Assembly: GCA_028284125.1 (NCBI GenBank)
Contig: JANQSI010000012.1
Span: 24,700-88,699, forward strand
Source: Cyclobacteriaceae bacterium
GTDB lineage: Bacteria > Bacteroidota > Bacteroidia > Cytophagales > Cyclobacteriaceae
Length of the DNA: 64,000 nt
Direction of reading: 5' to 3'
Shown: piece after piece, positions 1 through 8,605 of the stretch
Layout: the number at the start of each line of letters is the position of its first letter
Position numbering within the stretch: position 1 is the first letter of the stretch
The notes under the pieces: generated by a model
Told to the model about the DNA's origin: nothing
Seen by the model: only the letters and a program-made list of their open reading frames with translations
The model's database searches: none
Program-made: the position numbers and the translations under genes

Positions 1-1130
1 CAATCACAAAACGATTATTGCCAGAAAAAATCTTATACCAATATGTGTTTGCAGCGGTCTTGGCCATTTTCATGGCTCAGTTTATTTATCAAATGCATGG
101 AATGTTCGAAATGCATTTCTTCGCGCTGATAGGGTCTGCCGTGTTGATTACCTTCCGGAACTGGAAGTTACAAATCCCATTGACTTTAATTGTAGCCATT
201 CACCATGCGACATTTGCGCTCTTGCAATATTACAGAGGTTACGAAGGGATCTATTTCACACAGTTGGATTACATGAGTTTAGAGACATTCGTCATCCACG
301 TGGTGTTGGCGGTTGTCATGTTCGGAGTAAGTGGATTCTGGGCCTATCGATTCCAAAATGACACCATGGAAATGCTGCGGCTCAACAATTCTTTGGTAGA
401 AAAAGACCGGATGATTGATATTTTCAAAACAGTGGAAGAAGTATCCACTTCCTTATCAGATGCAAGTAGTGTGAGCAACGAAACAGTGAATTCTTTGAGT
501 GAGCAACTCAACTTAACCGCTGCATCCGTCGAGGAAGTTTCGGCAGCCGTTGAAGAAATGGTAGCAAATATTGAAGCCAATGCAAACAATTCAAAAGATG
601 CTGTAACTACCTCCAGACAGATTGAGGAAATCATTAAGGAGAATGAAAAAATTATACGAGAAAGTATCGCCTCGACTGGGCAGATTGCGGAGAAAATTCA
701 AGTAGTAGAAGAAATAGCCCGACAAACCAATTTACTAGCTTTAAATGCCGCCGTAGAGGCCGCGAGAGCTGGAGAACACGGAAAAGGCTTTGCCGTAGTT
801 GCAGGGGAAATCAGAAGGCTGGCCGAAAGAAGTCAACTGGCTGCTAATGAGATCAATCAATTATCAGAACAGAATAGAGAAATAAATGAGAAGTTGAACA
901 CCAGCTTCATTGAAGTACTTCCAAACTTCAAGAGGATTCATGACATGATTGAACAAATTTCACTCTCAAGCACCGAACAGCAACACGGTGCAGAGCAGAT
1001 CAATCAATCCATCCTTCACATTAACACTTCTTCCCAAGGTAGCGTCAATCAGTTTGATCGCATCTCTACTATATCAAAAGAAATGGCGGTTCGCTCGCAA
1101 GAACTTTCTACATTGATTAGTTCGAATTAA
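1..1130 (+). CDS. Methyl-accepting chemotaxis protein (5' end outside window)
   Basis: Membrane chemoreceptor that would signal to CheA/CheW. The reading frame is open to the left edge with no stop, so the TTG at 18 is only the first possible start inside the window and the gene is probably truncated by the window. The N-terminal part has about four hydrophobic segments within the first 110 residues. A coiled-coil signalling domain follows, with the conserved hairpin tip ([18 protein letters not shown], then [18 protein letters not shown]) near residues 235-275. No clear periplasmic ligand domain is visible, so the sensor may be the membrane bundle itself. It stands alone, with no che genes nearby. 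Family assignment is very safe; the ligand is unknown. Confidence 0.93.
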   Translation, partial: ITKRLLPEKILYQYVFAAVLAIFMAQFIYQMHGMFEMHFFALIGSAVLITFRNWKLQIPLTLIVAIHHATFALLQYYRGYEGIYFTQLDYMSLETFVIHVVLAVVMFGVSGFWAYRFQNDTMEMLRLNNSLVEKDRMIDIFKTVEEVSTSLSDASSVSNETVNSLSEQLNLTAASVEEVSAAVEEMVANIEANANNSKDAVTTSRQIEEIIKENEKIIRESIASTGQIAEKIQVVEEIARQTNLLALNAAVEAARAGEHGKGFAVVAGEIRRLAERSQLAANEINQLSEQNREINEKLNTSFIEVLPNFKRIHDMIEQISLSSTEQQHGAEQINQSILHINTSSQGSVNQFDRISTISKEMAVRSQELSTLISSN

Positions 1131-1178
1131 AGAGCTACAGTTTTTGATCCATAACTACTCATTCAAGGGATAACCGAA

Positions 1179-1206
1179 GATGCTGAAACAAGTTCAGCAT
1201 GACATT
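1179..1206. repeat. Extragenic palindrome (GCTGAA...TTCAGC type)
   Basis: GATGCTGAAACAAGTTCAGC followed by ATGACAT. The stem GCTGAA/TTCAGC flanks a short loop. The same design (stem plus ATGACAT) recurs at about 23168-23195 and in the array at 46.97-47.43 kb, so this is one copy of a dispersed extragenic palindrome family. Confidence 0.7.
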
Positions 1207-1339
1207 CGAACTTTACTGGCTTCAATGAGCGTCAATAAGTAAATTTTTCCAAAAGTTCAGCTACCCTCATTTTTGCCCTATTCCCTTTGACTTTATCTGA
1301 TCCTTCACTTACTTAATAGGTGAATCAATCTAAATCAAC

Positions 1340-2920
1340 ATGAAGAAGCTACTTGTTCTATTGCTTTCAGCCGCAAGTTTTGTTGGCATTTCGCAGAAAA
1401 AATACTCTGAAGAAAAGATTTCAGCACTTAAAAAAGAAGCAGCCCAAAAAGTGGAGGAAAATGCCAAAATGGCCCAGGTAATGGTTGATAAGGTGTTCAG
1501 CTTTGCAGAGTTGGGATTCCAGGAAGTAGAAACCTCTAAATACCTCACCGGGATTTTAGAAGAAAATGGGTTTACTATCGAAAATGGCATCAGTGGTATC
1601 CCTACGGCATGGACCGCTAAATGGGGATCAGGAAAGCCGGTGATCGCGATCGGAAGCGACCTGGATTGCATCCCAAAAGCTTCGCAAAAACCAGGTGTAG
1701 CCTATCATGATCCATTAGTGGATGGAGCTCCAGGTCATGGAGAAGGTCATAATTCGGGCACTCCCTTAAATATTGTTGCAGCGCTGGCAGTAAAAGAAAT
1801 CATGGAGCGAGAAGGTCTTTCCGGCACGTTGATGCTTTGGCCCGGAGTGGCTGAAGAGTTGTTAGGAACCAAGGCCTATTACACACGAGATGGTTATTTT
1901 GATGATGTCGACATCAGTATTTTCACCCATGTAAGTAATAACCTCACTGTTTCCTTCGGACAGTCTCGAGGTACCGGGCTTATTTCAGTAGAGTATTCGT
2001 TTGATGGAGAGGCTGCCCATGCAGCAGGCTCCCCTTGGCGTGGACGTAGTGCGCTGGATGCTGTCGAACTCATGAGTATCGGCTGGCAATACCAACGTGA
2101 ACATCTCGATCCGCTGCAGCGATCTCATCATGTCATTAAAAATGGCGGAGATCAACCCAATGTTGTCCCTTCAAAAGCATCGATTTGGTTTTTCTTAAGA
2201 AACGTGACCTACCCCAAGATCATGGCGATGTATAAACGTGCCAATGAGATTGCAGAAGGAGCTGCCCAGATGACGCAGACTAAAATGAACAGTAAAATAT
2301 TAGGTAGTGCCTGGCCAAGGCATTTCAATAAAGTTATTGCCGCAACCATGTACCAAAACATTCGGGAAGTAGGCCTTCCGAAATGGGACGAAAAAGATCA
2401 AGCGCTGGCACGAGCACTTCAAAAAGAAGTTGGAGCAATTAATGTGGACGGATTGGAAACCAAGCTAGATACCATTGGGTTGCCCATACGATCCTTCGTT
2501 AGTGGCGGCTCTGATGACATTGGGGACATTAGCTGGAAGCTTCCAACTGTAACCATGCGCTACCCTTCGAACATTCCGGGCCTTCAGGGCCACCATTGGT
2601 CCAATGCCGTTGCTATGGCTACACCCATTGCTCATAAAGGAGTAGTCGCTGGTGCGAAAGCAGAAGCCATGACGCTTCTGGATTTTATACTAAAACCCGA
2701 ACTAGTAGAAGAAGCATGGAAATATTTTCGGGAGGTACAAGGAATGGAAATTGAATACAATCCCATGATCCGTGAAGATGAAGAACCGGCCATCTACTTG
2801 AATACGGAGATCCAAGGGGAGTTTCGGCCGGCACTTGAGAAGTATTACTACGACGAGACCAAATACGATACCTACCTGGAGCAGCTAGGGATCGAATATC
2901 CTACTTTGAAGAAAGAGTAA
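1340..2920 (+). CDS. M20-family amidohydrolase, AbgB-like, secreted
   Basis: Zinc-dependent amidohydrolase of the M20D group, resembling aminobenzoyl-glutamate utilisation protein B. It would hydrolyse an N-acyl or amide bond of a small peptide-like substrate. Residues 1-18 form a signal peptide (MKKLLVLLLSAASFVGIS). The M20 core shows GSDLDCIP near residue 105, GHGEGHNSG near 133, an EE pair (PGVAEELLG) near 170, a dimerisation-domain histidine in GEAAHAAGSPW, and a C-terminal GHHWS. Length (526) suits the family. The signal peptide suggests a periplasmic or surface location, unlike cytoplasmic E. coli AbgB. The true substrate cannot be read from sequence. Confidence 0.88.
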   Translation: MKKLLVLLLSAASFVGISQKKYSEEKISALKKEAAQKVEENAKMAQVMVDKVFSFAELGFQEVETSKYLTGILEENGFTIENGISGIPTAWTAKWGSGKPVIAIGSDLDCIPKASQKPGVAYHDPLVDGAPGHGEGHNSGTPLNIVAALAVKEIMEREGLSGTLMLWPGVAEELLGTKAYYTRDGYFDDVDISIFTHVSNNLTVSFGQSRGTGLISVEYSFDGEAAHAAGSPWRGRSALDAVELMSIGWQYQREHLDPLQRSHHVIKNGGDQPNVVPSKASIWFFLRNVTYPKIMAMYKRANEIAEGAAQMTQTKMNSKILGSAWPRHFNKVIAATMYQNIREVGLPKWDEKDQALARALQKEVGAINVDGLETKLDTIGLPIRSFVSGGSDDIGDISWKLPTVTMRYPSNIPGLQGHHWSNAVAMATPIAHKGVVAGAKAEAMTLLDFILKPELVEEAWKYFREVQGMEIEYNPMIREDEEPAIYLNTEIQGEFRPALEKYYYDETKYDTYLEQLGIEYPTLKKE

Positions 2921-3023
2921 TGCTAAAGCCCGCTTGAAACAATAAGCGATGAAACACATCCTAACCACACTCTCAGAAAAATTATTGAGGACAATAAAGA
3001 CTTAACCTATAACCAAACCTAAC

Positions 3024-3515
3024 ATGAAACATTTAACATTCTTACTTCTGGCCTTAACCTTCTTTTCTTGTAACAATAATGGCAGAAAACCTGAAGAAAA
3101 TTCAGTTAATGGAAGCAAAATTGATATTCCAAAGGAACTGGAGTCAATTGAGGAAACCAGAGCTTTATTTCAACAGGCAATTAAGGAAAAACGCTACGGT
3201 GACTTAAGTAAATATGGAACCAAAGACATAATATCCATAACACCTATTTGTGGAACATGGGAAGAATACAAACGCCTTGCGGGTGAACCCGTTGGTTCCT
3301 TTAGCTATGATAGTTTGATAATGAAGCCAATGGAAACGATTATCGTTAGCGATAGTATCGCCTATGATTTTGGAACAAGCTCAGTGTACTACACGAATGA
3401 AGATGGAGAACCAGTTGAAATTACAGATACTTTCTTAGCCATATTGAAAAGAGACAAGAATGATGGGAAATGGAAATTGCACAGAGAAGTTGCCACAACG
3501 AACAAAATGGAATGA
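3024..3515 (+). CDS. Lipoprotein with NTF2-like (DUF4440/SnoaL-type) domain
   Basis: A 163-residue lipoprotein. The signal LTFLLLALTFFSC ends at a lipobox Cys. The rest looks like a cone-shaped NTF2-like domain: a helix with EETRALFQQAIKEKRYGDLSKYGTKD, then strands ending in FLAILKRDKNDGKWKLHRE, a typical DUF4440-type ending. Function is unknown; such domains act as small-ligand pockets or isomerase-like folds. It follows the M20 gene by about 100 bp and may or may not be co-transcribed. Fold assignment rests on pattern recognition only. Confidence 0.6.
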   Translation: MKHLTFLLLALTFFSCNNNGRKPEENSVNGSKIDIPKELESIEETRALFQQAIKEKRYGDLSKYGTKDIISITPICGTWEEYKRLAGEPVGSFSYDSLIMKPMETIIVSDSIAYDFGTSSVYYTNEDGEPVEITDTFLAILKRDKNDGKWKLHREVATTNKME

Positions 3516-3526
3516 AACCATTAAAA

Positions 3527-3580
3527 GTGATCGTTTGTAACGCTTGACCGACCAAAGTAGGTAACGTTACAAACGATCAC
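3527..3580. terminator. Perfect 16-bp inverted repeat between convergent genes
   Basis: GTGATCGTTTGTAACG (3527-3542) and its exact complement CGTTACAAACGATCAC (3565-3580) are separated by 22 nt, between the convergent NTF2-like lipoprotein and serpin genes. It could act as a two-way terminator, but there is no T-run. Its core CGTTACAAACGA is shared with the palindromic elements of the 12-17 kb island, so it may instead be a member of that family. Confidence 0.5.
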
Positions 3581-3594
3581 ATCTAAAAACTCAG

Positions 3595-4806
3595 TTAACG
3601 CGGATCTAACAGTTTTCCGGAGAATAAGATCGTACCACTATTTCTTTCCCGAATAAGAAAAACAAATGGTTGATTAACTTTATTTGGAACTGGAAATGAA
3701 GTAGCTTCCACTCCCACTATTGTGGCTGCTGCCGCTTCTGATCCTTCTTCATTGACCTCCAAAAAAGACTGATGAATCACTTTACTAATCGCCAGTGGAA
3801 GTGTTTCCACAAACAAATTATCTAAGCCGGTTATTGGCATTCCCATATCAACCAAAAGAGCTAACAGATCCGTTTTAAAGTCGAGTTGGAATTTGGGAAG
3901 ATGCAAATCTCTTACACTGGTGGTTGAGTCTGTCAACACGCTATTGAGGCGATTCACATCAATACGTGAAACAAGATTGTTAATGTCAGAAGGATCATCA
4001 GGCATGATAATCGTAAAGGCATAGTTTTCGTTTCCATACGGAATCTCGATGACCTGCGCTTCTAATATATTGTCATAGGAGGTCCAGTGTTTCACCTCCC
4101 CTACCATGGTTGGAACATTTACTGTCTGATTGTTTGATAAAACAAAAGGCAGATCTGTCGTTTTGTCCGGATCGAATGGATTAGTCCAGATCGCTTTGAA
4201 GTAAATGGTATTGATCAAAAACATCACATCGTCAGGATTGATCGCATCAAGAATATTCTTAATCTTTCCATTGGTTTCCTTTTCAACCCACTCGTTTAGT
4301 GCATTCAATGTGCTAGGGCTGCCAAAATCTCTTTCAAAGATTTCTGCATCGTAATAGGTCTCTAACGTGTTAGCAAAGTCACTTTGGATCGTGTATTCAT
4401 CCGTGTACCAGTTAGAATTAGCCACATTTAAAGTGACAGATGGATCAAGACTATAAATGTATTCAGTAAGTGATTTATAAGCTTCATTGATCTCCAAAGC
4501 TGACATACCATCCAAGCCCAACGTTTCAATAAAACCTTCTTGTGCGGTTTCTGAAGCTCCATTCATGACCATTGAAAGAGCTGTACTGACACTAAATGAT
4601 GAGATAAAGTAGTTTTCATTCGGAAACTCGTTCTCAATCCCCGTCATTAGATCAAACGTGAAGTTGTTTGCTGAGCTGGCTATTTCTGCCTCATTTATAG
4701 AGAGCTCACGTGTAATCGGAACAGGTACATCTGCATTTTCATTACTACAAGATGATGCCAACACTACGATCAATACCAAAGAAATTAAGAAGCTATTTTT
4801 ATTCAT
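3595..4806 (-). CDS. Serpin-family serine protease inhibitor lipoprotein
   Basis: Secreted serpin that would trap serine or cysteine proteases. The N-terminus has a lipoprotein signal (LVLIVVLASSC). The serpin fold is covered at normal length (403). The reactive-centre hinge EEGSEAAAAT is intact and small-residue-rich, so the protein is probably inhibitory. Aligning hinge and C-terminal block (KVNQPFVFLI) with alpha-1-antitrypsin places P1-P1' at Thr-Ser in VEATSFPVP. Being outer-membrane or surface anchored, it may protect the cell from its own or foreign proteases; the window encodes many exported peptidases. Monocistronic, convergent with the upstream gene. Confidence 0.93.
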   Translation of the reverse strand: MNKNSFLISLVLIVVLASSCSNENADVPVPITRELSINEAEIASSANNFTFDLMTGIENEFPNENYFISSFSVSTALSMVMNGASETAQEGFIETLGLDGMSALEINEAYKSLTEYIYSLDPSVTLNVANSNWYTDEYTIQSDFANTLETYYDAEIFERDFGSPSTLNALNEWVEKETNGKIKNILDAINPDDVMFLINTIYFKAIWTNPFDPDKTTDLPFVLSNNQTVNVPTMVGEVKHWTSYDNILEAQVIEIPYGNENYAFTIIMPDDPSDINNLVSRIDVNRLNSVLTDSTTSVRDLHLPKFQLDFKTDLLALLVDMGMPITGLDNLFVETLPLAISKVIHQSFLEVNEEGSEAAAATIVGVEATSFPVPNKVNQPFVFLIRERNSGTILFSGKLLDPR

Positions 4807-4965
4807 TGTTTATAATTTTAGTCCTATTATTCTTCAATACAATAAGCTAAGAAAACACCCTACCTGTTATTTCAATTTCCCATCCTACACGTCGATTTTC
4901 CAAACATGTTGGGCTAGATCTTGTTATATTTAGATAACCATTTTTCACAAGCCTAAATTTTCATC

Positions 4966-5592
4966 ATGTCGTCCGAAATGATCGTTCTTCTTATTGGTGC
5001 TGTTCTCATGATTATTGCGATTTTGGACAGCTTTTCCTCTTTACAATTGATCAATCTCAAACTACGGATTCCAGTAGGAATTGTGGGATTTATTCTGCTC
5101 ATGTACGGAGGCTATTCTTACGGAGCAATAAATCTGCAAGGTCAAATTGAACAACCAGATGTTGGCAGAAAATTGCAAGTTCAATATCCGGTGGAAAAAA
5201 TACAGGTAATATCTCCGATCGAAGGTGATGCAGTCAAATGTCGGATATTGACGATGGGAGTCTATCCTGAAGGCCATGATAAAGACATCTGGGTACTGTT
5301 GAAGCCTTCCGATAATCGCTATTACCCTCAATCAGACCACACTAATACCTCGTACAAAAGAAATGGGGAATGGCAAGTGATTACCCGGTTTGGAGGAGAC
5401 AAGGATGAATCCTACGAGCTAATCGTATACGAAACGGATGAAGCCGCTTCCCAATATTTTAGTGCCATCATTCAAAGCTGGAAATCATCTACCAATTATC
5501 CGGGTATCGAGCAGGGTGACATTCCGGAGAGCGCAGTGGAAGTCGATAGAATCAAAGTGACCCTTGAGGAGAGTTGCCGAGGGGTTTTCTAA
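4966..5592 (+). CDS. Two-TM membrane protein of unknown function
   Basis: A 208-residue protein I do not recognise. Two hydrophobic helices (about residues 4-20 and 33-51) form an N-terminal anchor. A soluble domain from about residue 70 onward has the pattern VISPIEGDAVKCRILTMGVYPEGHDKDIWVLLKPSDNRYYPQSD, which looks like a beta-sandwich type module. Its ATG follows the divergent serpin gene by about 160 bp. Nothing in the neighbourhood fixes a role. Confidence 0.7.
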   Translation: MSSEMIVLLIGAVLMIIAILDSFSSLQLINLKLRIPVGIVGFILLMYGGYSYGAINLQGQIEQPDVGRKLQVQYPVEKIQVISPIEGDAVKCRILTMGVYPEGHDKDIWVLLKPSDNRYYPQSDHTNTSYKRNGEWQVITRFGGDKDESYELIVYETDEAASQYFSAIIQSWKSSTNYPGIEQGDIPESAVEVDRIKVTLEESCRGVF

Positions 5593-5688
5593 ACCCACAC
5601 TTTACAGTTAAGTTCTTTTTTTCAAATGAAAGGTGATACTCGCTGGGTTTGCATGGTATTTGTATATTCTGTTTAGAAATTATCCCTT

Positions 5689-6141
5689 ATGCTGATCAGA
5701 CTTACCTTTCTTTCCACACTTCTATGCTTTACTTCCATTGCTTATTCTCAGTCTTCACTAATTAAATGCACCAAGTTCAAGCAGATTCAAAGGGAAAATG
5801 GAGAATGGGAAGACTGGCCAAGTAGCTGGAATACCTATGAGGCGGATGTCAATTTTGTGATTACAGACATGAAGGATAGCGACTACCAACTTCAAATGTT
5901 TATCGACGGAGTGGAAGAAGCCAATTTTCTGATTAGCTATGATGAGGAAGTTAGCGAGATGAAAAGAAAAGATTGGGACGAGGAGTACGTCAATTGCTAT
6001 AAAGATGAGGAAGACAACTACCTCTATTTAATGAACGTTTCGCTCAAATCCTTGCTTGAAAACCCGAAGGATTGGAATAGCTCAGATGCCGTCATGTACT
6101 TGTGGGTGTTCTCGGATGACTATGCAGTGATCGTTAAGTAG
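5689..6141 (+). CDS. Small secreted protein of unknown function
   Basis: A 150-residue protein with a clear signal peptide (LTFLSTLLCFTSIAYSQ). The mature part is acidic and rich in Trp and Tyr (for example the block with EWEDWPSSWNTYEADVNF). I recognise no domain. It lies in tandem with the preceding membrane protein gene, 96 bp downstream, and is followed by a decayed palindromic element. Confidence 0.65.
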   Translation: MLIRLTFLSTLLCFTSIAYSQSSLIKCTKFKQIQRENGEWEDWPSSWNTYEADVNFVITDMKDSDYQLQMFIDGVEEANFLISYDEEVSEMKRKDWDEEYVNCYKDEEDNYLYLMNVSLKSLLENPKDWNSSDAVMYLWVFSDDYAVIVK

Positions 6142-6156
6142 GTAAATGTTTTTCAA

Positions 6157-6222
6157 GTAAGCGCTTGTTAGTACACGTGTATTAGAACGCAAGCACTCTT
6201 TACAAACGAGAGCTGGTGTAAA
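6157..6222. repeat. Decayed copy of the CTAGCGCG/CGTTACAAACGAG palindromic element
   Basis: The stretch runs in the order AGCGCTTGTTAG, ACGTGTATTAGAACG, CAAGCACTCTTTACAAACGA, GAGCTGG. It keeps the order of parts seen in the intact elements at 12.9-16.4 kb (AGCGC hairpin, AAC linker, CACTCGTTACAAACGAG hairpin, CCAGC end) with several substitutions. Confidence 0.5.
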
Positions 6223-6237
6223 AACTTAACAGAAATC

Positions 6238-6282
6238 TTTTAGCTAATATCGCGGTATCTTTCCCGACACAAAAGGGTTATG
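6238..6282 (+). promoter_or_regulatory. Shared promoter-like element, copy 1
   Basis: Contains GCTAATATCGCGG then TATCTTTC (6256-6263), fitting the Bacteroidota -7 pattern TAnnTTTG with one mismatch, followed by CCGACACAAAAGGGTTATG. Near-identical blocks sit upstream of the cyclase gene (8513-8554) and of the tail-fibre-like gene (12102-12142). It lies about 46 bp before the serine hydrolase start. Confidence 0.5.
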
Positions 6283-6308
6283 ATCAACATCCCATCGATC
6301 TAAAATAA

Positions 6309-7337
6309 ATGACGAAAAAACGAACAACATTAATAATCAGAATTACACTAATCGTTGGAACAATTGTTTCTTTATTCTTCGTGCCATGGCTTTTGGTTAA
6401 GGCGTGGATACTTCCGCTACCGGATACGGTTCAAGACCAGTTAGATGAGGCAATAGAACACGGGTTTGACGGGATGATTGTTTATATCGACCAGGCAGAT
6501 AAACCTCCACAATATTTTACTTCTGGCTGGCATGAAAGAGAATCCAAGATACCTGCTAAACCTCAAGCACTATTTAAGATCGCTAGCATCAGCAAGCTAT
6601 ATGATGCTGTTGCTGTCACAAAACTGGTAAAAGATGGACGGCTTTCTTTAGATAAGACCATTGCTGATTATCTCCCGGACCTGATAGGAAGAGTCGAAAA
6701 CGCTGAGAAAATCACGTTGAGGCTGATGATACAGCACAGAAGTGGTATTCCTAATTTTACAAACACTCCTAATTTTTGGGCAGCACCAACGGACACCTAT
6801 GAAGAAAGTGTAGCATTGATTTTGGACAAACCAGCCAACTTTGAACCCGGTGAAGACTATGAATATTGTAACACAAATTACCTGCTACTCAATAAGATCA
6901 TGGATGATGAACTAGGTTATGAAAACTTTCAATTCATTCAGGAAGAAATTTTGAAACCGCTAAAGCTGAACGATACCTATGGTTCCTTAAGTGAAGTGAA
7001 TATAGATGATGTGATGAGTGGGTATCATGTGGGCCACCCTTACAATTTAAGGGCTGATGATCATGGCATGTTAGCCTCCGCAGAAGATGTGGGAACCTTC
7101 CTAAGAGCGTTAAACGATGGTTCTTTGCTTGATAAAGGAGAACAAGAAATCTACGTTTACGAGTATGAACATGCCGGCTGGGTTCCCGGATACCAGAATT
7201 TCGCTAACTATCACGAAGACCTTGATGCTGTCGTTATTCAGTTCTACAGTACAACCGACCCTGACTTGTATATGTGGAATTTGTCAGAAATCATAAACAA
7301 TAGGATTGCCAAAATACTGAGAAAGCAAAAGAGCTGA
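6309..7337 (+). CDS. Beta-lactamase-fold serine hydrolase (class C-like), membrane anchored
   Basis: Penicillin-binding-protein-like hydrolase family (esterase or peptidase activity is typical; true beta-lactamase activity is unlikely). A hydrophobic anchor covers about residues 9-32. The SxxK motif is SISK within FKIASISKLYDA, the YxN motif is YCN within EYCNTNY, and a HAG triad (EHAGWVPGYQ) stands at the KTG position, so all three active-site motifs are present. At 342 residues it lacks the extra C-terminal domain of longer relatives. It starts downstream of a promoter-like element shared with two other genes. Confidence 0.88.
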   Translation: MTKKRTTLIIRITLIVGTIVSLFFVPWLLVKAWILPLPDTVQDQLDEAIEHGFDGMIVYIDQADKPPQYFTSGWHERESKIPAKPQALFKIASISKLYDAVAVTKLVKDGRLSLDKTIADYLPDLIGRVENAEKITLRLMIQHRSGIPNFTNTPNFWAAPTDTYEESVALILDKPANFEPGEDYEYCNTNYLLLNKIMDDELGYENFQFIQEEILKPLKLNDTYGSLSEVNIDDVMSGYHVGHPYNLRADDHGMLASAEDVGTFLRALNDGSLLDKGEQEIYVYEYEHAGWVPGYQNFANYHEDLDAVVIQFYSTTDPDLYMWNLSEIINNRIAKILRKQKS

Positions 7338-7363
7338 TAACAACTCTTGGTGATTCCTGTAAA

Positions 7364-8269
7364 CTAACCCCTCAATTCTCTCAATAAGTTTACCCTTTCG
7401 GTTAATCCTTTGAAAACAATGTCAGGTGATGAATCTGTCAGTTTATGCTTGACGGATGGCAATTCATACAAAGCTTCATGCGTGTCATCATACATGAAGA
7501 TCTCTTCTTCAATAAAAGAAAAACTAAGAGTTTTTAATTTATGCTGTTCCTTCGCGAGCTTTTGTAAAAGAGCTACCCGATGCTCTGAAAGAGCGGTTCT
7601 AATTGCCTCTTCTGTTTCTGAATAAATATGGAAATACTCATCTAATTCCGGAATGACGCCTGGTAGTTCTGGAATTTCAGGCAGCAATTTTTTGACCCCA
7701 GGTAATTCTTTTACCAGCTCACCAATCCCCGATAGTGCCTTTGATGCCTTTTTGATTAAAATCACATCTGAATTGACTAGTTGGGGATTATTGATTCTGG
7801 AAAAAATCCCGGATACTTCCCGGAAAGGCATGTAGAACCTAAAGGTGTGAAAACGAAAGCCATCAATCGTTCCATGGAAATAGCCGTCATTTTCTTCAAG
7901 TGCTGCATCAAACCTAAACAACCTGCTTTCGCTGATTACTTTCTTCTTTTCAGAATCGTCAACCTCATAAACCACCCCAGGAAACTTCAAAGCGACCAAT
8001 TGATTCATTAGCGTTGTAGAAACGAACCGTTCGTATCCGGAAGTGATTCTAATGTAAATGAACAACTGAAGGAAAACATTCAACATCATGTAAATCACCA
8101 CCACGTAGAATAAGGTCCTGTTGCTATCCCACAAATGATTGGCCAAAGGAATGCCTACCCCGTACACAATGAAGAACATCATAACGTTGATTCTAAGCTT
8201 GGTACGTGCGGATTTACGGATGCTCTCTGCTTTGGATAGCCCCTCGTTTAGATTAACAATTTCCTTCAT
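7364..8269 (-). CDS. Membrane protein, DUF3137-like
   Basis: A 301-residue protein with two adjacent membrane helices (about residues 28-45 and 52-73) and a large cytoplasmic C-terminal region. The pattern FPGVVYEVDDSEKKKVISES, then GTIDGFRFHTFRFYMPF and a late DDTHEALYELPSV, resembles DUF3137 proteins, whose function is unknown. Residues 160-190 have an odd proline-containing repeat (ELVKELPGVKKLLPEIPELP). Convergent with the serine hydrolase gene, with only 26 bp between. Family name is tentative. Confidence 0.65.
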   Translation of the reverse strand: MKEIVNLNEGLSKAESIRKSARTKLRINVMMFFIVYGVGIPLANHLWDSNRTLFYVVVIYMMLNVFLQLFIYIRITSGYERFVSTTLMNQLVALKFPGVVYEVDDSEKKKVISESRLFRFDAALEENDGYFHGTIDGFRFHTFRFYMPFREVSGIFSRINNPQLVNSDVILIKKASKALSGIGELVKELPGVKKLLPEIPELPGVIPELDEYFHIYSETEEAIRTALSEHRVALLQKLAKEQHKLKTLSFSFIEEEIFMYDDTHEALYELPSVKHKLTDSSPDIVFKGLTERVNLLRELRG

Positions 8270-8345
8270 ATTAACTGGCCTAAAATCAAATTATGGTTTT
8301 AAGATAAAGTTAATGTTCTATTTTTCCGAACTAGGGTAACTAAGC

Positions 8346-8557
8346 TTCCATATTTCATTGGTTTCGAAGCTAAAATTCAACGACTCAGAAAATTCATTTC
8401 AAAATGATTTAGTGAATGTCAATTGAGAAATTGAAATAAAATAAGAAGGTGTAGCTACAACCTACACCTAGGTTAGGTTTATCATTCCTACAGGGGAGTT
8501 TGTTAGGAATTTTTGAGCTAATAATGCAGCACCTTTCCCGATATAAAGGTGTTAGCG
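8346..8557 (+). repeat. About 210-bp direct repeat, copy 1 (upstream of cyclase gene)
   Basis: This block is repeated with modest divergence at 11941-12145, and its middle part again at 13067-13112. It contains a hairpin AGGTGTAG-CTACAAC-CTACACCT and ends in the promoter-like tail with GATATAAAGGTGTTA. It fills most of the 336-bp gap between the DUF3137-like gene and the cyclase gene. It has no coding potential. Confidence 0.75.
8513..8554 (+). promoter_or_regulatory. Shared promoter-like element, copy 2
   Basis: GAGCTAATAATGCAG followed by CACCTTTC (8530-8537, at the position of TATCTTTC in the other copies) and CCGATATAAAGGTGTTA. It lies 69 bp before the GTG start of the cyclase. The -7 box is weaker here than in copies 1 and 3. 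Confidence 0.45.
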
Positions 8558-8605
8558 ATAATAAATCATCATTCCTTACATTTAACCTAACATTGTCAGC
8601 TTATC

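Noticed and set aside
4658..4933. Plus-strand ORF opposite the serpin 5' end
   Set aside because: Mostly antisense to the serpin coding region, without its own start signal or protein-like pattern.
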